Positions 8,081 through 14,648 of a stretch of DNA of 20,167 bases are shown here, piece after piece. The notes beneath the pieces are model-generated. The model had not been told where the DNA came from, did no database searches, and saw nothing but the letters and a program-made list of their open reading frames with translations. Both the position numbers and the translations under genes were made by a program. Source of the DNA: JAJKIP01 sp040509055 (GTDB lineage: Bacteria; Bacteroidota; Bacteroidia; Chitinophagales; Chitinophagaceae); contig JBEVLT010000116.1 in the NCBI GenBank assembly GCA_040509055.1, forward strand, positions 1 to 20,167, read 5' to 3'. Within the stretch, counting starts at the first letter, position 1; every line of letters starts with the position of its first letter.

Positions 8081-9067
8081 TTAAACAACCAACAAACTAC
8101 ATCCTCTTAAATCACTATGATCCAACCGTCCGAACACATGAAAGCTTCCGTCGGGGAAAACCCGTCCCGCATCCTCGGTGGCGATAAAACTGCAGGAATG
8201 GATATTAGCCAGGTCGATAATATTGATAGCGCCGCTGCCGGGCCCTTCGTATACGGACAATGGATCTTCGTCGTCCCGGACCAGCACCTTCATCCATGGC
8301 GGGCACCGGAATAAACCCTCTCCTGCCGAATACGCCTGCGACAGCAGCTCCGTCATACCGTATTCCGAATGAATGACCGGTGTGTGAAAAGCCTGTTGCA
8401 GGATATCGTGCACTTCCTGCCGCACCAGTTCCTCCCGCCGGCCCTTCATGCCGCCTGTCTCCATGATGACCGTATGCTTCAGTGGCATGGGGCAGTGCTC
8501 TGCAAAATCCAGCAAGGCAAACGTAACGCCGATCAGCAGCGTCTTCTGCCCTGCACGTTCCAGCCGGTTCAGCAGTGCCGCCAGCTGCTCCTGTTCATAC
8601 AGGTAAAAACCGCTGTCGGCATGGCCGCTTTGCCGCACCAGGTCGTCTGCCATGTACACCAGCGAAGAATGCTGCCGCTCCAGGTACGATGGCAGCAACC
8701 CGATAATGCACCAGCCGGCGGCGGAGCCGTAGAACGATTCAAAACCGCGGGTAAAACTTTCGCGGTACAGGCCCGCATCGCTCACAAAATGACGGCTGGG
8801 AACAGTGCCTGTGGTGCCGCTGCTTTCGAACACGATGGCCGTCTCGGCAGCGCCGGTCTGCACCCGGTGGGTTTTGAAAAAACGGATAGGCAAAAAGGGG
8901 ATCTGCACAACAGAGCGGACGGCGGAAACGTTTACCTGCAGGGCATTCACATAGTCACGGTACACCGCATTGCCGGCATACTGAAAGCGAAAGATTTCCA
9001 GCGCCAGTTCCGCGAAACCGGCCGGCGATACGGCAAAAACTTTATGGTTTCCATGACTATTCACCAC
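8081..9067 (-). CDS. LuxE-family acyl-protein synthetase / acyl-adenylating enzyme
   Basis: 328 residues of the LuxE/PaaK-like adenylate-forming superfamily. The phosphate-binding loop is FESSGTTGT (80-88) followed by PSRH. Further motifs are METGGMKGR (202-210), SEYGMTELLSQAY (234-246) and the C-terminal GRLDHSDLRGCSLLVV (313-328). LuxE activates fatty acids as acyl-AMP and transfers them to its own cysteine in bioluminescence bacteria; relatives in Bacteroidota have no established role. There is no LuxC reductase or LuxD here. The start used is GTG at 9067: an in-frame stop lies about 30 bases upstream and no ATG is available before the conserved LALEIFRFQ segment. It faces the response regulator across the repeat block and is divergent from the lipoprotein gene at 9120 with 52 bases between. 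Confidence 0.85.
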   Translation of the reverse strand: MVNSHGNHKVFAVSPAGFAELALEIFRFQYAGNAVYRDYVNALQVNVSAVRSVVQIPFLPIRFFKTHRVQTGAAETAIVFESSGTTGTVPSRHFVSDAGLYRESFTRGFESFYGSAAGWCIIGLLPSYLERQHSSLVYMADDLVRQSGHADSGFYLYEQEQLAALLNRLERAGQKTLLIGVTFALLDFAEHCPMPLKHTVIMETGGMKGRREELVRQEVHDILQQAFHTPVIHSEYGMTELLSQAYSAGEGLFRCPPWMKVLVRDDEDPLSVYEGPGSGAINIIDLANIHSCSFIATEDAGRVFPDGSFHVFGRLDHSDLRGCSLLVV

Positions 9068-9091
9068 CCTGATTATTCCTGTAAAATGAGT

Positions 9092-9099
9092 TATATTTG
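9092..9099 (+). promoter_or_regulatory. Bacteroidota -7 promoter element for the lipoprotein-UbiA operon
   Basis: TATATTTG matches the Bacteroidota consensus TAnnTTTG exactly and lies 20 bases before the ATG at 9120, giving a short leader. No clear TTG -33 box is seen at the expected distance. Confidence 0.6.
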
Positions 9100-9119
9100 T
9101 TTAAATTTCAACTGTCATT

Positions 9120-9566
9120 ATGCGATCAATCCCTGTATTTGCCATCCTGTCCCTGACGATGCTGCTGGCAGCCTGCGGCAAAGATAAGTTTGAGACCAAA
9201 CCGCTGCTTGAAATAAAGGACTACAGCGCAGAAGCCGTATCGCAGGGCGAATCGGTACGCATCCGCGTCAATTATTACGACAAGGAGGGCGACCTGGGAG
9301 AAGGTGATTTTACCTATATCCGTGTACGGACCAACAAAACACCGATCCCCAACCCGGGTACTTACGACAAGACCGATACCATCCGGTCCAAAGTGCCTGT
9401 ATTCCCTTCTAAAAATACCGGGGAGCTGACCTTTAACGTGGCCTACGAGTTCATGGACGAAGACCCGAACCGCAACGACACGATGTATTTTAAAATTGCC
9501 GTGGTGGATATCAAAGGCAATGCAAGCGACACCATCACTACCGGGTTGTTTGTAGCCCGCCAGTAA
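9120..9566 (+). CDS. Small lipoprotein of unknown function
   Basis: 148 residues with a clear lipoprotein signal peptide (LLAAC, lipidated cysteine at residue 19, followed by GKDKFETKP). The mature part is about 130 residues and looks like a single beta-sandwich: alternating hydrophobic strands such as VRIRVNYYDKEGDLGEGDF, ELTFNVAYEF and MYFKIAVVDIKGNASDTI. The DKEGDLG and VDIKGN patterns resemble cadherin- or Ig-like loops in secreted Bacteroidota proteins. I do not recognise a named family. Its stop codon TAA overlaps the ATG of the following UbiA-like gene by one base (TAATG), so the two are translationally coupled and may act together at the envelope. Confidence 0.85.
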   Translation: MRSIPVFAILSLTMLLAACGKDKFETKPLLEIKDYSAEAVSQGESVRIRVNYYDKEGDLGEGDFTYIRVRTNKTPIPNPGTYDKTDTIRSKVPVFPSKNTGELTFNVAYEFMDEDPNRNDTMYFKIAVVDIKGNASDTITTGLFVARQ

Positions 9567-10435
9567 TGAACCCGACAGCTCATTACCGTCGCCATCCTCT
9601 CTTTGCTGCTTTACGTTTTGTTATTTACAGCAATCTCTTTATTGCATGCTGCGCCGTGCTGATGGTGGATCAAACCACCCGGCTGCTGCTGCATGCCGCA
9701 CCGCAGGCCGGTTTTACCGGTTTCGTGTTTTTTGCCACGATCTGCAGCTATAGCTTTCACTGGTGGCTGACGCCTGATATTGAACTTCCCTCGGACAGGC
9801 TGCGCTGGTTAAAAAAGAACCGGCCGGTACACCTGGTACTGTTTTTTGCCGGGTTGGCCGGCTCCGCCTGGTTCGCCCTGGCCCTGCTGGATCACTGGCC
9901 CTGGCTGCTGCTGGCCGCTTTTATCACCTTCCTGTACTCCGCACCCAAAATACCGCATCCCCTGTTCAGGCTGCTGCGGAAAGTGGCCCTGGGCAAAACG
10001 ATTTTTCTCGCCTTTGTCTGGATGTACGTCACCACCCTGCTGCCGGTGCAGCTCAGCGACCGGCCCTGGCAAAACGATTTTTCCCTGTTTGCCGGCAGCC
10101 GCTTTTTCCTGGTCTATGCCATCTGCATCCTGTTCGACTACCGCGACCGTGACTACGACCGCTCTATCGGCATCCGTAGCCTGATCACCTGGCTGCATGA
10201 AAGGGGGATCCGCTTTCTTTTCATCCTGTCTTTACTGATCTTTGCCGGTCTCACCCTGCTATTGCTGCCATATGGTCATGCGCCGGGCATTATCGGCATG
10301 CTGCTGGCGCCGGGCATACTGCTCGCCTTGCTGTACAGGCGTGTCACCCGCAACTTTTCAGACATGGTGTATTACCTGCTGCTGGACGGGCTGATGGCGT
10401 TATCGGCACTGCTGACATTAGCAGCAGGCATTTAA
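9566..10435 (+). CDS. UbiA-like prenyltransferase-family membrane protein
   Basis: 289 residues, strongly hydrophobic with about seven to nine predicted membrane helices. UbiA-like signs: an N-terminal RFVIYSNLFIA helix, FLYSAPKIP (122-130) with the basic RLLRKVALGKT after it, and the second aspartate-rich motif FDYRDRDYD (190-198), which in the superfamily helps bind the Mg-diphosphate of the prenyl donor. The first motif, normally NDxxDxxxD after helix 2, is missing: the matching place reads TICSYSFHWWLTPD (58-71). Catalytic activity as a standard prenyltransferase is therefore doubtful. The substrate is unknown, and no quinone or carotenoid genes lie nearby. It is translationally coupled to the lipoprotein upstream. 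The 131 bases after it hold no gene. Confidence 0.75.
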   Translation: MNPTAHYRRHPLFAALRFVIYSNLFIACCAVLMVDQTTRLLLHAAPQAGFTGFVFFATICSYSFHWWLTPDIELPSDRLRWLKKNRPVHLVLFFAGLAGSAWFALALLDHWPWLLLAAFITFLYSAPKIPHPLFRLLRKVALGKTIFLAFVWMYVTTLLPVQLSDRPWQNDFSLFAGSRFFLVYAICILFDYRDRDYDRSIGIRSLITWLHERGIRFLFILSLLIFAGLTLLLLPYGHAPGIIGMLLAPGILLALLYRRVTRNFSDMVYYLLLDGLMALSALLTLAAGI

Positions 10436-10528
10436 ACATGTATTTTAAAAATAATAATCAGGTAACCCCGTAGCCTGCCACGCTGTTGAAAACTTTAACT
10501 ATCTGCCAACCATCCTTTAGCACAAAAA

Positions 10529-10557
10529 TTGATATTAGATAAGCCTTATTACTTTAA
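10529..10557 (+). promoter_or_regulatory. Probable promoter of the 97-residue gene
   Basis: A TTG at 10529-10531 is followed after 18 bases by TACTTTAA (10550-10557), a two-mismatch version of TAnnTTTG; the spacing fits the Bacteroidota -33/-7 rule. The ATG follows nine bases later, at 10567. Confidence 0.35.
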
Positions 10558-10566
10558 CCCCCTCTG

Positions 10567-10860
10567 ATGCAAATACTTTTCAATAGGATCATTCACTTTA
10601 CGCGCCTGATCAAAGCTGGCGGACGCCTGCGCGAGTTCAACCTTCGCAAACTGCAGCAACCCGGCAAAGAGATCTTTTCCGTAGACACCGTAGACGACCG
10701 GGGCAACCGCATCATTTTCCGGATGGAAAAAGAAAATGGCGGTTCCTGGCAGATTGTACCCGATACACAGATACTGCCTGGCTGGATCACAGAAACGGAA
10801 AATAAGCTCCGCGATGTGATCGAAGAAGAATTAAAGCACCCGACCGGCAGCGACCGGTAA
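10567..10860 (+). CDS. Small conserved-looking protein of unknown function
   Basis: 97 residues without signal peptide or membrane segment, so probably cytoplasmic. The middle looks like a small antiparallel sheet (EIFSVDTVDDRGNRIIFRMEKE, SWQIVPDTQILPGW), followed by a C-terminal acidic/basic helix (TETENKLRDVIEEELKHP). I do not recognise the family. It stands alone between the UbiA-like gene (131 bases upstream) and the phosphatase gene (33 bases downstream, same strand), so it may share a transcript with the phosphatase. Coding use resembles its neighbours, and no strong competing frame explains the region. Confidence 0.65.
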   Translation: MQILFNRIIHFTRLIKAGGRLREFNLRKLQQPGKEIFSVDTVDDRGNRIIFRMEKENGGSWQIVPDTQILPGWITETENKLRDVIEEELKHPTGSDR

Positions 10861-10893
10861 GCCGATCCCACGCAGCTTTTATTATATTGCAGG

Positions 10894-11721
10894 ATGCGTT
10901 CACCCAACTTCCTGTCCATGACTTATCGCCTCCTTGTGCCGGCGGTATTGCTATTTACTGCCTGCGCCGCTCCTAAAAAAGCAACCGTACCCCCGCAGCC
11001 CGGGCAGCTCGTGATCGATGGCAAGATATGGTCGTCGGTATTCCAGCAGAAAGCTGCCGAGTACAAAGCCCTGTGCCTGCAGGCATTCAACATTGCCAGG
11101 CTGCGCATCGACGAGTCGGTGCAACAGGGCAGCCAGGGGAAACCCAAAGCCATCGTGACCGATATCGACGAAACCTTTCTTGACAACAGTCCGTATGCCG
11201 TGCACCAGGCCCTGCAGGGCAAAGATTATGAGGCCGCTTCCTGGTACGAATGGACCAGCAAGGGCCTGGCAGATACCCTGCCCGGCGCCCTGGCCTTTTT
11301 CAACTATGCCGCGTCTAAAAACATTGAAATATTTTACATCACCAACCGCGACCAGCAGGACAAAGCAGGTACCCTGCAAAACCTGCAGCGGTTCCGGTTT
11401 CCCTTTGCCGACGAGCGGCACCTGATCGTAAAGCAAACCACCTCGGGCAAGGAAGACCGCCGCCAGCAGGTAGCGGCCACGCATGACATCGTGCTGCTGC
11501 TGGGCGATAACCTGTCTGATTTCAGCGCCCTCTTCGATAAAAAAACAGAAGCGGAACGGGACCAGAACGTGTACCGCCTGGCCGGCGAGTTTGGCAAAAA
11601 ATTCATCGTGCTGCCCAACACCAATTACGGCGGCTGGGAAGATGCCATCTACCAGAACGCCCGCCACTGGATGCCTGCACAGAAAGATTCGCTGCTCAAA
11701 GCAAACCTGAAGGGATATTAA
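10894..11721 (+). CDS. Class C acid phosphatase / 5'-nucleotidase lipoprotein, e(P4) family
   Basis: 275 residues from ATG 10894; ATG 10918 (MTYRLLVPAVLLFTAC) is an equally good start and would give a cleaner signal peptide. Lipobox FTAC with lipidated Cys24. The HAD-superfamily motif I is VTDIDETFLDNS (nucleophile Asp90, acid/base Asp92), motif II-like is FYITNRD (147-153), and motif IV is LLGDNLSDF (202-210). The DIDET..DNS pattern is the hallmark of the e(P4)/class C bacterial acid phosphatases, which hydrolyse nucleotide monophosphates at the outer membrane to allow nucleoside uptake. Length is normal. It is convergent with the thioredoxin-like gene; the stop codons overlap by four bases. 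Confidence 0.93.
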   Translation: MRSPNFLSMTYRLLVPAVLLFTACAAPKKATVPPQPGQLVIDGKIWSSVFQQKAAEYKALCLQAFNIARLRIDESVQQGSQGKPKAIVTDIDETFLDNSPYAVHQALQGKDYEAASWYEWTSKGLADTLPGALAFFNYAASKNIEIFYITNRDQQDKAGTLQNLQRFRFPFADERHLIVKQTTSGKEDRRQQVAATHDIVLLLGDNLSDFSALFDKKTEAERDQNVYRLAGEFGKKFIVLPNTNYGGWEDAIYQNARHWMPAQKDSLLKANLKGY

Positions 11722-12266
11722 TGATGCTCGTTTTCGCGGAAACGCTTGCGGATCACGGATAGCTGGCTATCCTGCAGCGGGGAGGTCTGCTTCAGGACCT
11801 TGATAAAATGCTCCACTTCCGCTTCGCTGGCGGGACACCCGCTATTGCTGCCGGCATCCGGCCCTTCACCGGGTTTTCTTATTTTGGAGTCGGCCAGCAG
11901 CTTACCATCCTTGTCAAACACCAGCCAGTAAGGAATACCCTGCTCACCGCCATGGTATTTGGTGAGCAGCTCCAGCGCACCGGGGTTTTCGAGGTGCTTG
12001 TTTTTATCCGACTCGTATACCGTCAGGTGACGGATAACATAGTTGTTGTCGAAGAATGCCTTTACCGACCGGTCGTTCATGGCCGTGTCCATTTTATGGC
12101 ACCAGCCGCACCAGGATGCGTGAAAGAGAATGAACACGTTTTTTTTTTCCCGGGCGGCCGTGGCCCTGGCCTCCTGCAATACCGATTCGGCAGAAGCCGG
12201 TTGTTGTGCCGCAGCAGAAACAGCCATACCCGTCATCAAAAGCAATAAAAGAACAGCAGTGCGCAT
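11718..12266 (-). CDS. Periplasmic thioredoxin-fold protein
   Basis: 182 residues with a cleavable signal peptide (about 1-20, AVSAAAQ). A thioredoxin-like domain covers about 25-165: KNVFILFHASWCGWCHKMD places the redox pair Cys53/Cys56 (CGWC), and GIPYWLVFDKDGK provides the cis-proline Pro in GIP. The pattern FHASWCGWCHKMD resembles the DUF255/thioredoxin_7 group rather than classical TrxA. After the fold there is a Gly/Ser/Pro-rich linker (about 132-145) and a short charged C-terminal helix ending NEHH. Likely a disulfide oxidoreductase acting in the periplasm; the partner is unknown. It is convergent with the phosphatase gene, sharing the TTAA at the two stops, and divergent from the DUF2452 gene. 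Confidence 0.9.
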   Translation of the reverse strand: MRTAVLLLLLMTGMAVSAAAQQPASAESVLQEARATAAREKKNVFILFHASWCGWCHKMDTAMNDRSVKAFFDNNYVIRHLTVYESDKNKHLENPGALELLTKYHGGEQGIPYWLVFDKDGKLLADSKIRKPGEGPDAGSNSGCPASEAEVEHFIKVLKQTSPLQDSQLSVIRKRFRENEHH

Positions 12267-12328
12267 AGTACAGAGTTATGAGCCTGTAAGATAACCGATC
12301 TGCCGCTGATGCCGGTTTAATTTAACAT

Positions 12329-12363
12329 TTGCTTTTTTAATTGCCGGGAAAACAAAACCTTTG
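12329..12363 (+). promoter_or_regulatory. Probable promoter of the DUF2452-SET operon
   Basis: TTG at 12329-12331 and AACCTTTG at 12356-12363 (one mismatch to TAnnTTTG) are separated by 24 bases, slightly longer than usual. The ATG at 12375 lies 11 bases after the -7 box, so the leader would be very short. Confidence 0.35.
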
Positions 12364-12374
12364 CGAATTGATCT

Positions 12375-13163
12375 ATGGTACAAGCCTATAATTTTCTTGC
12401 TTCCTGGCAGCTCTTCCCTGAAAAAGGGGTGTATGAACGCGGCGAACGCCCCAAAAGCGGTACGTACAGGATAGAAGCGCCGGAAGGTAAAAAGGAGCTG
12501 AATGTTTCGCACAACTGGGTCACCCTGACCAATGAAGCTTTTGCCTCCGAATACCGCATGAATGCCGATGGCAACCTGAATCCTTTTGACCAGCCGGAAC
12601 TGGCCGATAGTGTGCAGGTCAGCTTTCCGGACAGCATCAGCCTGAATATCCATTTTTACAAAAAAGGGGAAGTAGTACTGCACATCGTGCACGAGATACA
12701 GCCCAACGGCTACCTCAGGATCGTGCAGCAGGGTACGGGAGAAGACGGGAACCCCTATACCAATTCGGAGATCTATCACAAGCAGCTGAGCGTGCTGCCC
12801 TATTCGGCCTCGGTATCCGGCGCCGTGATCCGTGCCAATGAAGAAGGCATGATCAAGCACAAGGCGCTCACCGCGATGGAAGAGCAGACCAATATGCAGC
12901 TGCAGCAGATCCGCCGGCAGATCGAGCTGCTGGCCCTGCAGGCACAGGAAATTCAAAAACGAAAAGACCTGTCCATGATGATCTACAATGCCAGGCTCTC
13001 CTTCAAACCCAATATCGGGCAGACCTACTACCTGTATGAAAAGAAGGACGGCAACCATATGCTCTCGCTGGTATCGCCTAAGGAATGGGGCGCAGGCGGG
13101 CCTTTTCAAAAATTTATCGCTGGCGTAAAGCTGCTGGCCGATCATACCTGGATGGAGCTCTGA
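12375..13163 (+). CDS. DUF2452-domain protein with N-terminal beta-rich domain
   Basis: 262 residues, no signal peptide. The C-terminal part (about 159-262) matches what I recall of DUF2452, the family that includes human C1orf50: a helical segment MQLQQIRRQIELLALQAQEI, then SFKPNIGQTYYLYEKKDG, LSLVSPKEWG and a closing LLADHTWMEL. The N-terminal 140 residues begin FLASWQLFPEKGVYERGERP and contain repeated strand-like stretches (YRIEAPEGKKEL, SISLNIHFYKKGEVVLHIV), reminiscent of a lipocalin-like barrel; this is a guess from pattern. The function of DUF2452 is unknown. Eight bases separate it from the SET-domain gene downstream, so they are probably one operon. Confidence 0.8.
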   Translation: MVQAYNFLASWQLFPEKGVYERGERPKSGTYRIEAPEGKKELNVSHNWVTLTNEAFASEYRMNADGNLNPFDQPELADSVQVSFPDSISLNIHFYKKGEVVLHIVHEIQPNGYLRIVQQGTGEDGNPYTNSEIYHKQLSVLPYSASVSGAVIRANEEGMIKHKALTAMEEQTNMQLQQIRRQIELLALQAQEIQKRKDLSMMIYNARLSFKPNIGQTYYLYEKKDGNHMLSLVSPKEWGAGGPFQKFIAGVKLLADHTWMEL

Positions 13164-13171
13164 CGACCACA

Positions 13172-13600
13172 ATGAATGACCCGATGAAAACCGAACTCAA
13201 CTTTCCCCTCACCGTGAAAAAAAGCCGCATCGACGGCCGGGGCGCCTTTGCCCGCACCGATATACCCGCCCGCCGCAAGCTGGGCAATATGGGAGGTGAG
13301 ATCATCTCTTTCCGCGAAGCCCGCCGCCGGGTGAAAAACCAGCACGGACGGGTATTCATGGTCGAGTTCGATAACGAAGACATTGCACTGGATGCCAGCG
13401 TGAATGTGAACGAGCTGCGTTTTATCAACCATTCCTGCTCGCCCAATACCTATATGCGTCTTTGTTACCGCAAAGTGGAGTTCTATACGCTGCGGCCCGT
13501 GCGCAGGGGCGAAGAGCTGACCTGCAACTACGGCGAAACCCACCACGACGGCAAACTACCCTGCCGCTGCGGGGCGCCCGGCTGCAAAGGGTTCCTGTAA
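13172..13600 (+). CDS. Small SET-domain protein (putative lysine methyltransferase)
   Basis: 142 residues from ATG 13172, the first Met in frame after the upstream gene ends; ATG 13184 is an alternative. An open frame reaches back to 13085 but that would overlap DUF2452 coding sequence. SET motifs are complete: RGAFA (23-27) for the start of the domain, RFINHSCSPN (83-92) forming the pseudoknot and S-adenosylmethionine site, GEELTCNYG (113-121) with the catalytic-type tyrosine Tyr120. A post-SET CRCGAPGC (Cys131, Cys133, Cys138) can bind zinc together with Cys89. The domain fills the whole protein. Known families methylate lysines in histones or other proteins; in bacteria the targets are mostly unknown. 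Adjacent DUF2452 protein is a candidate partner or target, by context only. Confidence 0.9.
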   Translation: MNDPMKTELNFPLTVKKSRIDGRGAFARTDIPARRKLGNMGGEIISFREARRRVKNQHGRVFMVEFDNEDIALDASVNVNELRFINHSCSPNTYMRLCYRKVEFYTLRPVRRGEELTCNYGETHHDGKLPCRCGAPGCKGFL

Positions 13601-13608
13601 GGGGATTA

Positions 13609-13719
13609 TCACGCAGCGTACGCAGCGATAAAGAAAATTGAAGCCCTTGGTTATTTCGTTGCGTTCGCAGCAAACTAACCTGGCCATCCCACACTGACTG
13701 CGTTGCGTTCGCCGCGTGA
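13609..13719. repeat. Imperfect inverted and direct repeats between SET gene and pdxJ
   Basis: TCACGCAGCGTACGCAGCG (13609-13627) is matched in inverted orientation at 13701-13719, 16 of 19 positions, so RNA could fold into a long hairpin. A third copy, CGTTGCGTTCGCAGC (13657-13671), is a direct repeat of CGTTGCGTTCGCCGC (13701-13715), 14 of 15. The loop between the outer arms is about 73 bases. It may end the SET transcript; the right arm also carries the TTG of the pdxJ promoter. Confidence 0.7.
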
Positions 13720-13735
13720 AAAGAAACTAATTTTG
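13703..13735 (+). promoter_or_regulatory. pdxJ promoter, probably leaderless
   Basis: TAATTTTG at 13728-13735 is a perfect TAnnTTTG. TTG at 13703-13705 lies 22 bases upstream, within the accepted 17-23 range. The pdxJ ATG begins only four bases after the -7 box, so transcription would start at or very near the A of the start codon, giving a leaderless mRNA. Confidence 0.6.
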
Positions 13736-13739
13736 CAGT

Positions 13740-14456
13740 ATGACAAAGCTTTCGGTCAATATCAACAAGATCGCCACCCTGCGCAATTCCCGCGGCGGCA
13801 ACAATCCCGATGTGGTCAAAGCGGCAAAAGACATCCAGCGTTTCGGCGCCGATGGCATTACCGTGCACCCGCGGCCCGATGAGCGTCATATCCGCTACCA
13901 GGATGTGCGCGACATCAAACAGATCATCACCACTGAGTTCAACATCGAAGGCAATTGCACCGAGCAAAAGTTTGTAGACCTGGTGCTGGAAGTGCGGCCC
14001 CACCAGGTGACCCTGGTGCCCGATGCCCTGGGGCAGCTCACTTCCGATCATGGGTGGGATACGGTGCGGCACAAAGCCTACCTGCAGGAAATGATCGGGG
14101 TGTTCAAACAAGCCGGCATCCGTGTGTCCATCTTTGTAGATCCCGTGGTGAAGATGGTGGAGGGCGCTGCCGAAACCGGCACCGACCGCATAGAATTGTA
14201 TACCGAAGGCTATGCCCGGCACTATGCAGCCGATGCCCAAACAGCCGCAGCTCCGTACGTGGAAGCAGCGCAGGCAGCCCGGCAACTGGGCCTGGGGCTG
14301 AATGCAGGCCACGACCTGGACCTTCAGAATCTCCGGTTTTTCAAACAGCATATCCCCTGGCTGGACGAAGTAAGCATCGGTCATGCCCTGGTCTCCGATG
14401 CCCTGTACCTGGGGCTGGAAAATACCGTACAGCTATACAGGAGACAGCTGGCCTGA
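13740..14456 (+). CDS. pdxJ: Pyridoxine 5'-phosphate synthase
   Basis: 238 residues, normal PdxJ length. It condenses 1-deoxy-D-xylulose 5-phosphate with 3-amino-2-oxopropyl phosphate to give pyridoxine 5'-phosphate, the last ring-forming step of the DXP-dependent vitamin B6 pathway, in the cytoplasm. Recognisable family segments: LSVNINKIATLRNSRGG at the N-terminus, TVHPRPDERHIR (41-52) with the active-site His43/Arg45/His50, NIEGN with Glu70, the long loop VTLVPDALGQLTSDHGWD (90-107), TDRIELYTEGYA, and GLNAGHDLDLQNL with His191. Its product feeds PLP enzymes such as the CysM-type synthase encoded further right, although no link in regulation is visible. It follows a promoter that seems leaderless. 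Confidence 0.97.
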   Translation: MTKLSVNINKIATLRNSRGGNNPDVVKAAKDIQRFGADGITVHPRPDERHIRYQDVRDIKQIITTEFNIEGNCTEQKFVDLVLEVRPHQVTLVPDALGQLTSDHGWDTVRHKAYLQEMIGVFKQAGIRVSIFVDPVVKMVEGAAETGTDRIELYTEGYARHYAADAQTAAAPYVEAAQAARQLGLGLNAGHDLDLQNLRFFKQHIPWLDEVSIGHALVSDALYLGLENTVQLYRRQLA

Positions 14457-14516
14457 TTTTACCATTCCCCCCGGATCTGCAAACCTGCTATAAAGAAAGA
14501 TGCCGCTCCCGGCTGT

Positions 14517-14535
14517 CCGGCCGAAAGCAGGCCGG
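14517..14535 (+). terminator. GC-rich hairpin downstream of pdxJ
   Basis: Perfect 6-base stem CCGGCC / GGCCGG with a 7-base loop, 60 bases after the pdxJ stop. There is no T-run after it, so it is not a standard intrinsic terminator; it may stabilise or end the transcript in another way. Confidence 0.3.
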
Positions 14536-14622
14536 TGCTGAGGTGCCGATCGTTACTTGTCAAAGATTTCTTAATCTGGAACGGCCGGCCGCCGCCGCCA
14601 TTCATATTGCCGGATTTCTTTT

Positions 14623-14630
14623 TATATTTA
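14623..14630 (+). promoter_or_regulatory. Probable -7 element for the TPR gene
   Basis: TATATTTA differs from TAnnTTTG only at the last base and lies 18 bases before the ATG at 14649. No TTG at proper spacing is seen. Confidence 0.4.
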
Positions 14631-14648
14631 GCAGCACAATCTTCCGCT

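Noticed and set aside
10951..11667. 238-codon minus-strand open frame antisense to the phosphatase
   Set aside because: Complement of an intact e(P4)-family gene; no independent support.
13085..13171. Upstream extension of the SET protein to 13085
   Set aside because: It would overlap the end of the DUF2452 gene and adds an Arg/Gly-rich stretch with no family similarity; ATG 13172 is better placed.
12276..13172. 298-codon minus-strand open frame antisense to the DUF2452 gene
   Set aside because: Explained by the real plus-strand gene with recognised domain; the antisense protein has no motif.
13425..14384. 319-codon minus-strand open frame across the SET gene end and pdxJ
   Set aside because: Crosses two intact genes and the repeat cluster; shadow frame.
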